Positions 15,511-28,640 of a stretch of DNA of 64,000 nt are shown piece after piece. Numbering within the stretch: position 1 is the stretch's first letter; each line of letters starts with the position of its first letter. The stretch is from Plectrocnemia conspersa. Its lineage: Eukaryota > Arthropoda > Insecta > Trichoptera > Polycentropodidae. The translations under genes were made by a program, and so were the position numbers. The stretch covers positions 434,001 through 498,000 of the forward strand of contig VTFK01000086.1 of assembly GCA_009617715.1 (NCBI GenBank). The letters run 5' to 3'. Under the pieces are notes generated by a model. The model was not told where the DNA came from. It worked only from the letters and a program-made list of their open reading frames with translations, and did no database searches.

Positions 15511-15529
15511 CATCACAATTCACTCCAAA

Positions 15530-15662
15530 CACTGTCACCGTCACTTAAAAGACCCCTGAGGATCTTTCACGGACATCATCCCTGCGCCAGCTTTTCCACC
15601 ACTGCTCGGAGAAAACGATGCGTCTTACTGGCTGCGAAGTCACATCCCTTAGGGTTACTAAG
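15530..15662 (+). repeat. Dispersed GC-rich repeat, copy A
   Basis: About 60 bp here (15553-15612, centred on GACATCATCCCTGCGCCA) align with the reverse complement of 24425-24500 at roughly 80 percent identity by eye. A looser, gapped match occurs at 63066-63130. The stretch reads without stops for a short distance in one frame, but I recognise no protein. It may be an LTR or other repeat fragment. Confidence 0.6.
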
Positions 15663-16130
15663 CCTTAAACATTAAAAATATTTTTTACTTTATTATGAAA
15701 ACTACATTCATTTCGGGATTAGCTAATATATTATTATCATGCAAGTGAATGTTCAAATTTCTAAACATTTAATTTCATTTCACCATTGTTAAATATTTAA
15801 AGACAGAGTTACGGTTTATTAAAATTTGACAAGAAACTTTTCCTTTCGCCTCAATTTATACAATAAACTCAAATATATTTTAATATTTAATATTAATATT
15901 ACTTTAATAAATGTTTCATATAGTTTATTTTTATAATTATTTTTTAATAAAAGGCAAGGTTTTTGAATCATAAAGCAATTTTGTTTATCATCAATATTTC
16001 ACATTGACACACCTTGCTTCGAATTTACCAAATAGACCATAAAACAACACCATAGTGTTTTCACTCATTTCACGTCGAATCTGACCTTGGAGTGAAATTT
16101 TAATAATAAGCCCATATAATTAATATATTC
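15663..16130. other. AT-rich non-coding stretch
   Basis: Nothing recognised. Confidence 0.45.
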
Positions 16131-16560
16131 CATAATGACTGCGCCTATCCCTTTTCTGTCGTGACAGGACGTGTTCAGCCGCAAAAAGTGGCCGGACCGG
16201 AACGAGATTATGATAAAGGCTCACTTACAATATAGATAAGTGAAAAAGCTCTTCAATTACCTGTCACGAGCTTTCGCCCCATTATCTGATATATGCAATG
16301 ACAATGCGCTACGTTAATAGACAGCTTCTATTTACAACGGGTAGTCAACGACGTAGTTACAATTTTTCTGTTGTTAACAACGGTCACGTTGGTGCTTATA
16401 ATAACAAGAAAAGTAATAATAGTCGACCTACGCCCTTTTATTAGGACTCAGGTAAAAATATAATAATACGACATGTTTACGGTTTTATTTTCGCGAATTA
16501 TTCGGTTGTTTTCGCCGGTTTATAATACCGTTATGACATGCCACCTATCCATTTGTCTAA
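16131..16560. other. GC-richer island with GATA words
   Basis: Unique, mixed-composition sequence containing GATAAAG, AGATAAG and TATCTGA, the type of GATA-factor words common in insect enhancers. No coding frame. Candidate regulatory element. Confidence 0.35.
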
Positions 16561-19065
16561 TTAAACCTGTCATGCGATTATATTATCGTTGCTAATAACA
16601 GACAAAAAAGCACGATTTTATAAATTAATTATTATATTTTTTTATTCGGAGCTTTCGATTTTTTTTCGTTACTATTTGGATTGAACATTAATCTTAATTA
16701 TATGTTGTAACTCGTTTCGTACTATTGATTTCATGACTTTAAAAATGCTACACTGGTCTCGATGTGTAATTAAAATAAATTAAATACAGTAATCTGCTAG
16801 ATTTTCTATAATAAATTAAAAATTAATAACCAGAAATATTGTTGAAAAATCTTAATTTATTATTTACTTTAATTTATAGACTGCGCTATTTCCGGCTCGT
16901 GCTATAGATAATATTCTTAAAATAGCAACCACGTAGTACATTACTAAGTACTTAAAATTCTTCTAGTTTTTAGCAGCTCATTCCTAAATAATTCTGCACA
17001 TAAATGCAACTCTCTTAGAGTCTGTAATTACCACGATGTCAAACCATAATGGAAGGAAAACGTTTTGACAGCAATTTTTTATATACAAAAAAATTTACAT
17101 TTCTTTTATTTTATGCCAGTAATCTATTATTAAACATAAAAAACTATAGCTAATTTACATATAATTTATTATATTACGTTAATATAATGCAGTATTTTAA
17201 TGCAGAATTGGCAGAACGATTAATTACAGCGCAAATCTATATGAGCGTACTTTTAGACATAAAATGCAATATAAACCACATTTGTTATGTAAAAATGCGA
17301 TTTAAACTATATAAATATTATTACTAGTATCATTTAAAAATATATTGTTAAATAAAATAATCTGTATTAGATAATTATTATACATAGATGAGAAGCTTTT
17401 ACTTTTTTAGTGCAAATAGAAAATAAATAATTATATGTTATACTTTGTTTAAAATATCAATTTCATTGCCATTAAAAATAATTATTTATATTTTTCTTTA
17501 TAACTATCTAACCAGTTTTTTGTGCATACATACATTAATGTATACTAAACTGAGTGTTTTTTTTTTTATAAAATAGGTCACATTGTCACACAAATAATAA
17601 CAACCATTCAGTAAAATAATTAACTTACTCATACGTATCCGAAACAAAACTGTTTCTTTCTCCATATTACAAAAAATAATTATATTGTATTTAACATGTA
17701 CCAACACGTGACGCTTAAATGAACAGTTATCGAACTAAAACAAGATATATGCGTGTCGTTTTTTTTTTCTAAAAATAATTTCAGTCTACTTTTGGTAATT
17801 TTAAACGTGCTTGTCGACAATGGCGTGAGAGTTTACATATACGTGTTTTTTGTTCAAATACATATAATTACCGCTGATAATATAACATTGTGAATATCAC
17901 GCTTTTATATACTTCCTTCCTTTTATTGGCACTTTATTAATTTTTAATGTAATTTTATTTACATGATATAATTCAGAAACGCGATAAAAAAAATACAAAC
18001 GTGACAATTGACATGATTCGTGTTGTGTGATCGAATTTGTAACTTTGCAAACAATTATCAGAGTTCATCTTGTCGTTTTTGCAATGCGGAAAATTGGCGT
18101 AGCGAAAAACTTTCGTTGACACGGATGTGACATTAACCAGGGGAAAATAATGATACAATTTGCCATTCTTTTACTGCTCAATAGTGAACTGCTATAACAA
18201 AATTTAGAAATTAATTTGGAACATTCTATTCAATTTGCTATTTAAAATAATTTTTCAATTTAAAGCAACAATGAAAAGTTTCATTCTAAATTTATTCCAA
18301 AGCACAGTGTTAACTTCTAAAAATAAAAATATATACACAACCCACACAACAATAAAAATCGAACCCATGCTTCAAGCGTTCTGAAATATTTACGTAGCAA
18401 CGCGTGCAAACAACCCGTATAAATAGATCCTTTGTCTAATAATACAACCTTGTTACTTCGATATTAGATTAGTTTGTAATATTTTATAACTTTCACCAAG
18501 CGAAAGAAAACTTCTGTTTTTACATTTCAGAAAAATACGCTAACAATAAAAAAACTCGGGCTTTATTTAGAATTTAATCGCATGATAGAAAAAAAAAATA
18601 TCAAAAATACCAAAATACATAATATATGATTCACTCAAAATGTCAGTTGTACCACATTATTTTTATAACATTGACAATGAGTTAGCACAACACAATACAC
18701 GCTCTTGGACCACTTTACTTCCGTTTGTACATAATGGCAATTTCTTGCACTAGACACTGTTCTGAACCGGTCAAGAAAAACCAGAACATGTTAAGAAATG
18801 TTTCTTAATTATTTCAGCTTCAAATCCGGTTCATGACAATCCACAAATTTTTAATTACATCGCTGTACATAACTCTAACAGTAAATATAATCATACAAAA
18901 TCGATAAATAGTATTATAAAATAATATTACGATTATTGAGAGCAAAATTTATTACTATTGAATTATAAACATACTTAAATTCAATTTCAACACAGTCTGC
19001 AATTTCACAGTGTAATTAATATTAAACTATTAAACCTGAAACCTAATAATTTGTAATAAAATAAA
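16561..19065. other. AT-rich non-coding stretch
   Basis: About 2.5 kb without a convincing frame. Minus frames at 17504-17707 and 17973-18158 look accidental; a GC-richer patch sits at 17990-18140. Nothing else recognised. Confidence 0.45.
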
Positions 19066-19087
19066 ACTCTCTGGAAGTTGGCCAAAG
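19066..19087. repeat. Isolated remnant of the TIR
   Basis: ACTCTCTGGAAGTTGGCC, the inner part of the TIR of the element family in this window, appears alone just 5' of the 130-bp segment shared with the 31-kb copy. It may be the end of an older, deleted copy. Confidence 0.6.
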
Positions 19088-19090
19088 ACT

Positions 19091-19220
19091 ACTATTATTA
19101 TTTTCAATTTAGATGGTGCAAATTTTTGAACTACCCATAATGTATGGGTGGTATATAAGTCAATAAATCTATCATATCCTTATATTTCTCTTTAGTAATA
19201 GGCCTTGTATTTCCAATTAA
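19091..19220. repeat. 130-bp segment shared with 30944-31073
   Basis: Aligns base for base, without visible gaps, to 30944-31073. Both lie immediately before a TIR element in the same orientation, so the segment was duplicated together with the element or belongs to a larger composite unit. Confidence 0.85.
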
Positions 19221-20322
19221 TGCTTGCACTACACTCTCTGGACGTTGCCCAAGGTTGGCCAAGGACGGAGAATATAGTGGGTTACTTCGGTCGAGTTCGG
19301 TTCTGCCCGCTCTAAGATCTCTCGGAAGTTGTCCGAGGTAACTGAGAACGGGAGGTAAAGTAGGGGTAATTCAGTCGACTTGGCCAGCTTCGAGCGCTTC
19401 AGAACATTTTCGGCAAATGGACCGTAGTCAAAGAAACCTAAGTCGGAGCTGCTCTTTCGAGCGCGAGCGGTGAGATACTACTCCTTTCGCCCTCTCGCAT
19501 ATTAAGTAACGAGAGTGAGAGAGATAATGATATGGTTTTTCGCAATCTGAGATAGAACGGGTAACTCGGTTCAATTTCAGTATGCGCGTAGGCGTACTAT
19601 GGTTAACACGCACGTCGAGCGCTGCATCGTGGTCACGTGGTCAGGTTATAATACCACATGCTTATCGGGGACTTAAAAAGACTTTAACTGACATCTTTGA
19701 ATATTTTAGGGCATCAAAAGAGATTAATTATATTTTTGATAGTATATTCTTCTAACATATATCGTTATTATATTTTTTTTCATATAAAATTAAATAATTA
19801 AAAAATGTTTAGTGGTACTTGATTTTATTAAAAAAATCGTTTCGAATATCCTTATGTATTTTCCTAGATCGGTTTGTCACACCATAACGAATTCTTATTT
19901 AGAATCGATGGCGACAAATTCTAGGATAGTCACAGATGTGGTGTTCGTATTCTGAAATATAATTTTTATGCCTTATGGCATTTTGCAAAAGCCGATAAAG
20001 ATTTTGCGTAAATTGAATATTCACGACCGAAAAGTTTTCACTGATATTGTATTGGTGGGTGCCCATACAAACTTTTATAATTATCAGTAGCATAATTTTA
20101 ATAATATGACAATTTAAAAATTGCGATTATTTGGCACATTTTTGATCGCGCGTAAATATGCCAGCTGTACATGACAGCAACCGCCGTGCGGATCTCATTC
20201 ACGGCCGCCGTCCGAACGGCATATGGAATTTGTGGCAGTGTGGCCGCTACTCGGAAGTCGGCGACCTCAGCCGACTTCAGTTGAACTTTGGCTCGGACAA
20301 CTTCCAGAGTGTAGTTTAAGCA
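19221..20322 (-). mobile_element. Non-autonomous TIR element, copy 2
   Basis: Full-length copy (about 1.1 kb) in reverse orientation relative to copies 1 and 4. It begins TGCTTGCACTACACTCTCTG and ends with a slightly eroded inverse end (CCAGAGTGTAGTTTAAGCA). It keeps the roughly 100-bp internal part missing from copy 1. No transposase is encoded; 61- and 64-codon frames inside are incidental. Confidence 0.85.
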
Positions 20323-20500
20323 TTAGGTTACCAAAGCAAATATAAGGGCGATAAAAGAGAATGATTCTGTTAAGTAGTAGCTACCATCAATTATTTACAA
20401 TTTTTATTTGAAAATATAAGTTAATCTTACACTGTTTACAAATATAGAAAATTCAAAGTATAAATATTTATATCTCAGTCACATTATAATTTTTTATAAT
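20323..20500. other. AT-rich spacer
   Basis: Nothing recognised. Confidence 0.4.
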
Positions 20501-20560
20501 AGATTTGAACCCGAGATCTACAGTTCATAATCTAAACCTAACCATTAAGCTCATAAGATA
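20501..20560 (-). mobile_element. tRNA-like SINE relic
   Basis: On the minus strand a B-box-like GGTTCAAATC (20502-20511) follows an A-box-like region TGAGCTTAATGGTTAGG (20537-20553). The spacing suits a tRNA-derived promoter. The unit cannot fold into a full cloverleaf by eye, so it is read as a decayed SINE head and not a tRNA gene. Confidence 0.5.
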
Positions 20561-21150
20561 CGGCAAACTTGAGCTTAAAGTCGGTCATTGTTTTCCAAGC
20601 AACCTGATGGTGGTTAAGTTAACCTTTTTACCATAATTAAGAGCACGTTTGAACCAATTTTCAGTAGTACCTCATCAGATCTCATCTTAATTTCGCTTTC
20701 GAGATATCCAGCGATTTATCTCGACAACCATCAGTTTCACTTGTGCTGCGCGTTCGGAACAATTAAAATCAATGTCGCGCGCTTGGCACGATTCTGACAC
20801 ACATTTCAAAACAACAAGTGGAACGTATATTAAAAAATCGTGGAATCAATATATAAATATAGGAAGATAAACGTCTATTTATGTGTTATAAAATATTATA
20901 TTTATATAAAATCCATTAATCAGTCAGGCGGTCGGATCATTAATCCGCATCATGTCTCATTTGTTGTGCAGAACTGCTGACGCATTCCACACCCACTGAA
21001 TGCAATATCTCAACGTTGGAATGCTCAAAAGTTTTGCATACGTATGAGGTGTAACAATGAAAGTTTCACTTTCAGCCCGAGCCGATTTCTGAAGTAGTAA
21101 GGCGTATTTCGTCAACGCGGAGGTGGATTATGTGACGCTATCTTCGTATC
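20561..21150. other. GC-richer island
   Basis: Unique-looking sequence with scattered CpG around 20700-20820 and 20920-21150. No frame over 60 codons. Candidate regulatory island. Confidence 0.35.
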
Positions 21151-23330
21151 AGTTGCAAGAACGATTTAAAATTAATTTTAAGAAGTAAATATGCAACAAT
21201 ATTATATTCAAGAAAAACAGTTCATTGACAACTAACGTGTAATTTGTAATAAAATATCTCAAGACAGGAAATACTTTCGCATTTTACACAAAAATGGGTA
21301 CTTAATTTGCATAAAGATCTAACATCTTTACAATAGTAAACAAAATAGCTCAAGAATAGCTATATCTTTTAAATCTGCACTGTTTTTTAAACTTAACCAT
21401 TATTTAAAAACTTGCTAGAAAAGTGTACTTTGATAAACTAAACTAAAAATTTCGTGTATAAAATATAAACCTGAAAGAAGATCTTTCTTCACTTTATTGT
21501 AATGAATCAAAGAAAATCAAATACAATTGACACTTTTAAAGTTAATTGATTTACAATGGATATCGATATGCTATCAGAAATCTAGAATCAGTATCATATA
21601 TGTCACATTAACTTACTTTTAACGATTGAGCATTGATTGATATAGCGTACTATATGCATAAAATTTATTATAAAAATATTTTATAGTACTCTTCTATATT
21701 CTATATAATATTATTTTTACAAAAGCACAATTATTATTTAATTAAGTGGCAATATCAATATTAAAGTATAGTCTATATAATATCCTAACCACCGTCATTT
21801 AATTGGTTTAATATAACTTTTATTAAGAACACAAGTGCATTTTAAACAGTGCACAATTATAAAATTATTTACTAGTTATTGCAAATATATTTTTTAAGAA
21901 CACATAAATCTAAATGTTTGGGCTATTTTTAAATAATTTATAAATAATTCGTTATCTATTTGAACAGTTGTGTTACTTACTAGTATATTATCAATCAATT
22001 AAGAATTTTGAGATATTCTAAATATCTCAACAGTATACACTTGATAAATAATACATTTAGACTATTTTGAAGTGCGCCTTTTATTTATTTATTAACGCTT
22101 ACAGCTCTTTTGATAAAAATATAATTATATATCACTCATATAAATGCGCCACATATTTAACTAATTTAATGTTAAATTATAGTTACTGAAAATTTATCAG
22201 ATAAAATACAATTAAAGATATGTTTGATATACATTCATAAATTATATATTGGGAGGACCAGAAGCATTAAAAAAAATATATAAATGAGTTGCTGAAAGAA
22301 ATGGACATATTTCAGATACACATTGATATGTAGCTCATAAGGTTTCTGTCCCAACTCATCCCGGAAAATAATTCCCGGGTATTTTTATCTTGAAACCCGA
22401 ATGTTTCATTATTTAGTTCACAATTTTTTTTGACCAAAGTCAGTCGAAATATTGTTTTCAAAATTATGCCACTGGTATTTTGTTAACTAAATTAGTGACT
22501 AAATTAGTGTAGCTTTTAATTTGATAACTCAAAAATGACAACTCATAATGATTTATTTGTCATGGGAATGACAAATAAATCATTAATAATATTGGTATAA
22601 TTTCATCCTGATACTGCAATCAGTGTCTGTGAATTCAGAAATCTTAGGTTTTTAAAAACATTGTAAATAATAGACGCAGCAACATTCGAGATTGAATAAT
22701 AGTATCAAAAAGTAGGATTTTTATTTATGTAGATATATCCTGTATGTAACAGTTGATGCTACAGAAAAAAATAGTTTCATATCAAGACTTTTATAATGAT
22801 GCTGTCTTATAAATGTTTAGTGATATTGCTATTTGTCGATATTTTTAAATTGTTAAATATATGCTCCAGATATTCTTTTTGGGAATAAATAGCTCATTAT
22901 TTACAAATATTTCGTTCTAGTGCTACTTTCCAAAAAGCTTTTCCTTATCAGTCAAATTTAGAAAAGGCATAACAAAAAAAAAATAACATCATATATTTTA
23001 TCTTTTATACTCACAGTAAATTATTGCTAATTATTAAAATAAAAAAATAAAATAATAAAGCACAACTTATATTTAATAAAAATCATAAAATTACATACTT
23101 ATGCGTAGCAAAATATCAACTACACGAAATAACCGCGTAATAATAAAGCCACGTCGTCGAATCTGCGGTTTAGTAAGGATTACTGTACACGTTTTTTATT
23201 TACTTTCTCACGCAATTTTCGCACATTAAATGTGCAAGCAGCAAGTTTTATTTACAAAATAAACCATAAACGCTCCATAACAATAACATTTTTTAATGTT
23301 GCTAATCTTGACACGAATATTTAACCAATA
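21151..23330. other. AT-rich non-coding stretch with hairpins
   Basis: No gene. Contains a 9-bp perfect stem with a 5-base loop at 22008-22030 and the stronger palindrome at 22546-22585, listed separately. At 22360-22380 a short CCCGG...CCCGGG motif stands out against the AT background. Confidence 0.45.
22546..22585. other. Perfect 18-bp hairpin
   Basis: TAATGATTTATTTGTCAT (22546-22563) is followed by a 4-base GGGA loop and its exact reverse complement (22568-22585). A stem this long and perfect is not expected by chance. It could be a foldback scar, a replication or assembly snap-back, or a structured RNA. Confidence 0.9.
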
Positions 23331-23905
23331 TTTCTTTTTAGTCAGCTGTAGACAGATCTATAACTGCGATTGCAAACAATGAGTACGCTCTGTCTCTCGA
23401 TTATAAAGTCCTTTCGTTGACAGCGTTGCCCACGCGGTTGCGTTGCTCTTGCGAAACACACCCCGATCATCTAGTTTCCGACTCTTGACCTAAATATCTG
23501 AACGGCAAGTCACAATTCCTCACAGTCTGTTGTCGCCTTATCGCCTTATTGCTTTTGATAAATCGGCGTAAAGAAAGGGCTTCCAGGCAGACACGTCACG
23601 AGCGATCTGACCGACATCGTTAGCTCAGATAAGGATACTTAGAGTACCACTCGTCAGAAGCACTCTCTCTAATGTGGTCTTTATGACACACAAGTCTGAT
23701 ATAAAAATTTGTGCGTGTGTATATTACGATATCCGTCTCGCGGGCTTAATGTTTAATAACAGCTAATTGAACCGCACGTAACAAGTTCGTTATCAGGAAC
23801 AACTTTTGAAAGACATAAGTTTTCAATGCGAGGCCACTTTCGACTATAATTCCGCGGCTAGCGGGCAAAAGTTGTTAGAAAGAGAAAGAGAGAGAGAGAG
23901 AGAAT
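23331..23905. other. GC-richer island ending in a GA tract
   Basis: One of the larger islands, with many CpG words and no open frame of note. It ends in an AG repeat (23887-23903). Candidate regulatory element. Confidence 0.35.
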
Positions 23906-24420
23906 GAATAAGTTGAATATAAAAAAACGTAAGAGTATTTTACGTTCGAAAATGAAGTGTCACATGTGCCAAAGCTTATTAGCCTTATATGAAATAAGCA
24001 CAAGTAATGATATTTTTATCTAGATTTTGATTATAACCTAACATACTAAAATACCCATTTGTAATACAGTAAAACATAATATGTAGAGTCCCTAGCACGA
24101 CACCAGAGCTTAGATGACAAATTAATTATATGAATCCGAACTAAAAAAATGTTTTATTGTATCTAAAGATAAGCTATTACTTTCGTAAATATTGTTAAAA
24201 ATTTAAAAATAAAACAAATTTCAATTTAATAGAGAGAAACCCCAGAAACCTTAAGGACGTTGCTATTTGTTATATGAAAATCTAATCGAATAGCATAGAT
24301 CACTAAAGAAATGTTTGAAAAATGGTTCTTTTTTTATTTAATGCTGGAGGTAAAAGTATTGCATTTTTTAAAATTGGTAATTATGTATTAGTTAAATTTT
24401 CGTATTGCGACAAACTATGA
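23906..24420. other. AT-rich non-coding stretch
   Basis: Nothing recognised. Confidence 0.45.
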
Positions 24421-24600
24421 TGGGCGAGATTATTATTCTTCGAGCTGTGGTAGAGTAGTTGGCGGAGGGATGATGTCAGTGGAAGATCCTTAGAGGCCTT
24501 GTAAGCGAGGCAGCGACGGTGTAGTAAAGGTCGTGTCCGAGGAAATCCCTCTCTGGTGATGGCCGTCCATTACCGTGTAAACATACCACGAACATCACTA
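24421..24600 (-). repeat. Dispersed GC-rich repeat, copy B
   Basis: The reverse complement of the left part, from about 24495 down to 24435 and centred on GACATCATCCCTCCGCCA, matches copy A at 15553-15612 with about ten mismatches in 60 bp. The remaining part, to about 24600, is GC-rich but not clearly shared. Family unknown. Confidence 0.6.
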
Positions 24601-25180
24601 AATCCATTGAATATTTTGAAATATTAGTGTATTATTTTCAATATGTATTCAATAGCTTTGAATAAAAGCACTGTTGCTATGATTATGGCTTAATTTGTCA
24701 TATTAATTTGAGATATTGACAATGAATTAAATATGAATCAAGAACTGGCCTCCTTCGTTACTCTGAATGCCACGACTAAGTACGCTAATTTGTATGAAGC
24801 AGTAAAAGCAACATTAGTAAGATTTCCCTTTACAATATTGACGTGCCCTACATGACGATGCAAAAAAAAAGATCGGTGATTTCCGTTTAATGAAGTATCA
24901 CTGCATCATATATTAGACAAATATTTCTATGATCATCATGAGTAATTTAGTACTTTTGTTGGATATGACTGTTCAGTTTAAAAAGACACTATTTTTGTAT
25001 TTGTCTTAGAAAGAAATAGATAGTCTAATGACAAATAAATAATTGAGAAGTCTTTTAAGGGCCTAATATTATTAGGATAAAGCAATAACATTGAAATCGT
25101 TGTATTAGTCACTTCAAACATAATAGTTCGATTTTGAAACAGATATTAAATACATACAGAAATTATCTTTCTAGAGAGTG
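24601..25180. other. AT-rich non-coding stretch
   Basis: Nothing recognised. Confidence 0.45.
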
Positions 25181-25640
25181 ATTTGCGTCTGTAAGGCGAC
25201 AGACGCCTGCGCCAGCCAACCTGTCAAACATATCATAATGGTTGGTAATGTCTGGTCGCAATTTGCACGTAACATTCCCAGGTGAGGCCCGTGCATTGTT
25301 TGTTGAGCATATCATTGTGAATCGACAGAATGGCTCGTGATTACATATTTCATTGTTTATGCAATCCTTAGCGAGAGCGATTAAAAAAATAAATAAACAG
25401 CTACTGTAGCAACAGCAACGGATCGCATCTGGGCTAAATTAAAATACACTAGTTGTAGATAAGTAGATAGATCTGCGCTAATGTCGCAATCGGAATCCTT
25501 GAAACACAACAGACTTTGAATGACAAAAGGTCGGCAAAAAAGAACGGCTTAGGATCATTTGCCGACCTTTCAGCATCCACAGCTATTTGGCAACAACCGG
25601 AAAGTAGGTTAGATATCATCGACAATTGTTAGATTAACCG
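25181..25640. other. GC-richer island
   Basis: Unique sequence; near its start GCGTCTGT and ACAGACGC form an 8-bp stem (25188-25209). It contains the hairpin at 25517-25579. No coding frame. Confidence 0.35.
25517..25579. ncRNA. Candidate pre-miRNA-like hairpin
   Basis: A perfect 13-bp stem pairs AAAGGTCGGCAAA (25526-25538) with TTTGCCGACCTTT (25558-25570) across a 19-base loop. Imperfect pairing outside it (GAATGACA against CAGCATCC) extends the stem to about 21 bp, close to a miRNA precursor in size and shape. It lies in a GC-richer island. I know no miRNA with this sequence, so function is inference only. Confidence 0.25.
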
Positions 25641-26904
25641 ATCGGCAATAAAAGACACTAATCATTAAAATACAATTTATTATAAAATCTCCTCCTTCTT
25701 TCTAGTTCAAATATTCTCAACGTCACGACTGCTAATTATGTTTACATATGCACACAATGCAACGCCGTTAATTATAAACGTTAGCGCATAATTAATTACA
25801 CAAAATGACTGTTTGAACATTGAGCAAGATTTTCATGTATTTATCACTATATATTTTATAGATTATATACAATACTTGCGTGTTTTAAACGCTCCATTTA
25901 GATAAGTAAACGCGTGGCAATCGAATCGATATCATTGCTTATAATTAGATTTGGATTATACAGAATTGCCCAAGAGGCAGCAGCAGCAGCAGTGAAGGCA
26001 TTGATTTATTAACAACTTCGAACTTATGAAATTATATCACATGTGAAAAGAAATCAACGTGTAAAAGAGTTTCCGAACAAGGTCGTTTTACAACACAAGT
26101 CCTTTTAGAAGAATCGTGTTACAAAGGAGAACGATCAGCCACGGCCATTAAAATAACATAATGCACAGTGTCCTATAAAAAAGGCCTCCCAGATCGATCT
26201 TTGTACGTGAAAATTGCAGAACTGAATCATTTCTAGTACAGACCTGTTTTCACAAAGACAAAACCTATAAAAATGTAATATATTTTTTAAGTGATTTCAG
26301 AAAATAAGTTACGGGTAAATTTTCTGTATGAAAAAACTTTGCCACTATAAAAATATTGTTTTTTAAAACTGTAAAGAAAAAGGTAGAAGAATAATATTAA
26401 ATAAATTTATAATTACACTAAACATTAAATATACGTATTTTTAACATTATTAAAAAGCTAAGTTGTTGCTAAAGTTAGCTGTTTAAAAAATTAGGTCGTG
26501 TTTGGTTATAAAAAATTAGAATCAATGTACATATATATATATATATACATATAAGTATGTAATTATGATTTAGCAAAAAATGTATATAAGAACTGATTTT
26601 TGACGCGGCTCTAAATAATAATTAAAGTTTCAAAAACATATCATGCAAAACGGTTTAACCTTGCCATCTTTCAAAATGTATTTTAATTGCGTTATAAAAT
26701 ACATCTAATATTAAAATCAGGGGCTTATAATCAATTGTTTTAATTATATATCAAATATTTAAGGTGAAGTTAACAATATGTCAATTTTTCATTTTATAAT
26801 AATTTTCCTTGAACATCAAAGAGTAACATAAAATTTAAAAGTGTAACACAGAAGGCCTATTAAATAAAATTGAATCTTGAACTGATATGAAAAATCAGCA
26901 CAAT
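25641..26904. other. AT-rich stretch with short simple repeats
   Basis: No gene. (CAG)5 at 25978-25992 and a short (AT) run at about 26529-26548 are the only simple repeats of note. Confidence 0.45.
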
Positions 26905-27066
26905 AGACGAGTAGTATAGGTGGCCGACTATTGACTTGAAAGACCTAGGTTTGAATAGTGTTTTACAATTTTATCGTGAGATCGGAATTATTGATTATTA
27001 TATAATTATAATTTTGATCGATCATCACAGATTATGTTTACCTAGATTTTTCTTAGCTCACGAATG
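26905..27066 (+). mobile_element. tRNA-like SINE relic
   Basis: A-box-like TAGTATAGGTGG (26912-26923) and B-box-like GGTTTGAATAG (26948-26958) are spaced as in tRNA-derived SINEs. The body shares the exact 16-mer CGATCATCACAGATTA (27019-27034) with the 15-kb unit, tying the two into one family. Confidence 0.55.
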
Positions 27067-28010
27067 AATATCGTGATGAATAATTAAAATCGAGCTAGGT
27101 CGTACATATTAGATATTAAAACTTCAAATAATAGAGAATATTTTATATGTATTTAACAACATGCAAAAAATAACGAAAACTTTAATCGCTTTTAGGTGGT
27201 TTATTGTTTTAGTTGGGCGTTAATATTCTTAAAAATAAAAATTACACTACAATCGATCAACTTGAACATACATTTCTTATATTCGCTGTTATTATTTTGA
27301 ACGCCCTTATGTATTACAACGAAGAGAAACTACAATGAGGAAATTTTGACAAATATGATCAAAAATTTGTTGTTACATGAAGCAAAACTTTTTATTAAAA
27401 TTGCAAACATATAATTCTGAAAGCTTATTGAAAATTTAGTATATAAGTAAAAATTGATTCTGTTTATGCAGTACGCTTATTAATTTAAGCTTCAAAACTA
27501 CAAAAAATCACTAACATTTTATAAAGTTATATATGTAGTATATAGTTACAAAGAGCAAAAAGCTTTACACAAACAGCTATACTGCTTTAGCTTACAACAC
27601 CACAGAAGGAAACAAATTGCTCAAATACATTATCAAATGGAAAATTTATAATGTACTAATAATTGTCATTAAAGAAGAATTTATTTTAATAAAAAAGTTG
27701 TTAATATGCTATGATAATGAAAAAAATGAATGAAAATAATTTCAATGCACTAACGATGCACCTTTTGTGTTTGGAATAAAATATCATTGATAAAGGATTT
27801 CTTTATACCAATTTTTAATGATACATATTAAAATTATCTACCGCTTTTTAAGTTGTAAATTTCATACAAATTAGCATGAATGATTTAGCATATGTGTTTA
27901 TTTTTGCTTTTCATTACAAAAACCTAATTTTCAATACGGGTTACAATTGCTGCAATAAAATAATTCTGTGTATGATATATATACGTGCGTGTCTAAAAAA
28001 ATGCACTTTG
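27067..28010. other. AT-rich non-coding stretch
   Basis: Nothing recognised. Confidence 0.45.
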
Positions 28011-28640
28011 AATGTGTCGTTTTGTCGATAGGCGTAAGCTTCGCTGGGTGCGAGTTCAGGGCTAAAGTCTATTAGACACATATAACCATATTGATTGTAT
28101 TAAGCATTTGCTTAAATTAAATCACACTTTATCAATTATTTCATTGAAAAATAACAAGTCGATTTCCGCTAAATTGAACGGTTGATTTATTGCGTTTTGA
28201 TATTAAACTATTCGCGAATTGGCAACTCATATATGTTGTTGACCATTAAATCGTGTCTTTGCGTCATCTGGGGCAAAGGACCTACAATTTGTCTTGGTCC
28301 ATTGTGTTGTTCGAATTGCGAAATTCTAAACTGCAGTTCTGCGCTAATTTTTTTCAGTGTGTCGGTCGGCGCACGGCTGCAACTTTTGCGACCTATCGCA
28401 AATCAAATCAATTGGCCGAGTTTTAACAAATGCTAAACGATCAACGAATGTGGAGGTATGGCAGTTTTATTATATGGTTGGCAAATTGCCGATTGCGGTC
28501 ACGGTAGACTCCTGTTTTATCGGCCTTTCGGTTTGGCGGAAATTCCACGGTTTCTGGCGGATTCTGTTGCGACACACTGATCTCTCGCTAATTCGTACCT
28601 TTTTGATTTGAGGCATAATTTACTGCCGAGTTAACCCGGT
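28011..28640. other. Large GC-richer island
   Basis: About 600 bp of unique sequence, open for 84 codons in each of two overlapping plus frames (28182-28436 and 28357-28611). The peptides are unlike each other and like nothing I know, and neither has a convincing splice-site frame. More likely a conserved non-coding block than a gene. Confidence 0.35.

Noticed and set aside
22213..22233. AGATATGTTTGATAT, identical to the first 15 bases of insect miR-190 as I recall it.
   Set aside because: The match stops after 15 bases and no complementary arm lies within 100 bases on either side, so there is no precursor hairpin.
28182..28611. Two overlapping 84-codon plus-strand frames in the 28-kb island.
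   Set aside because: Different frames, no family resemblance, no splice-site support; GC-richer DNA opens frames by chance.
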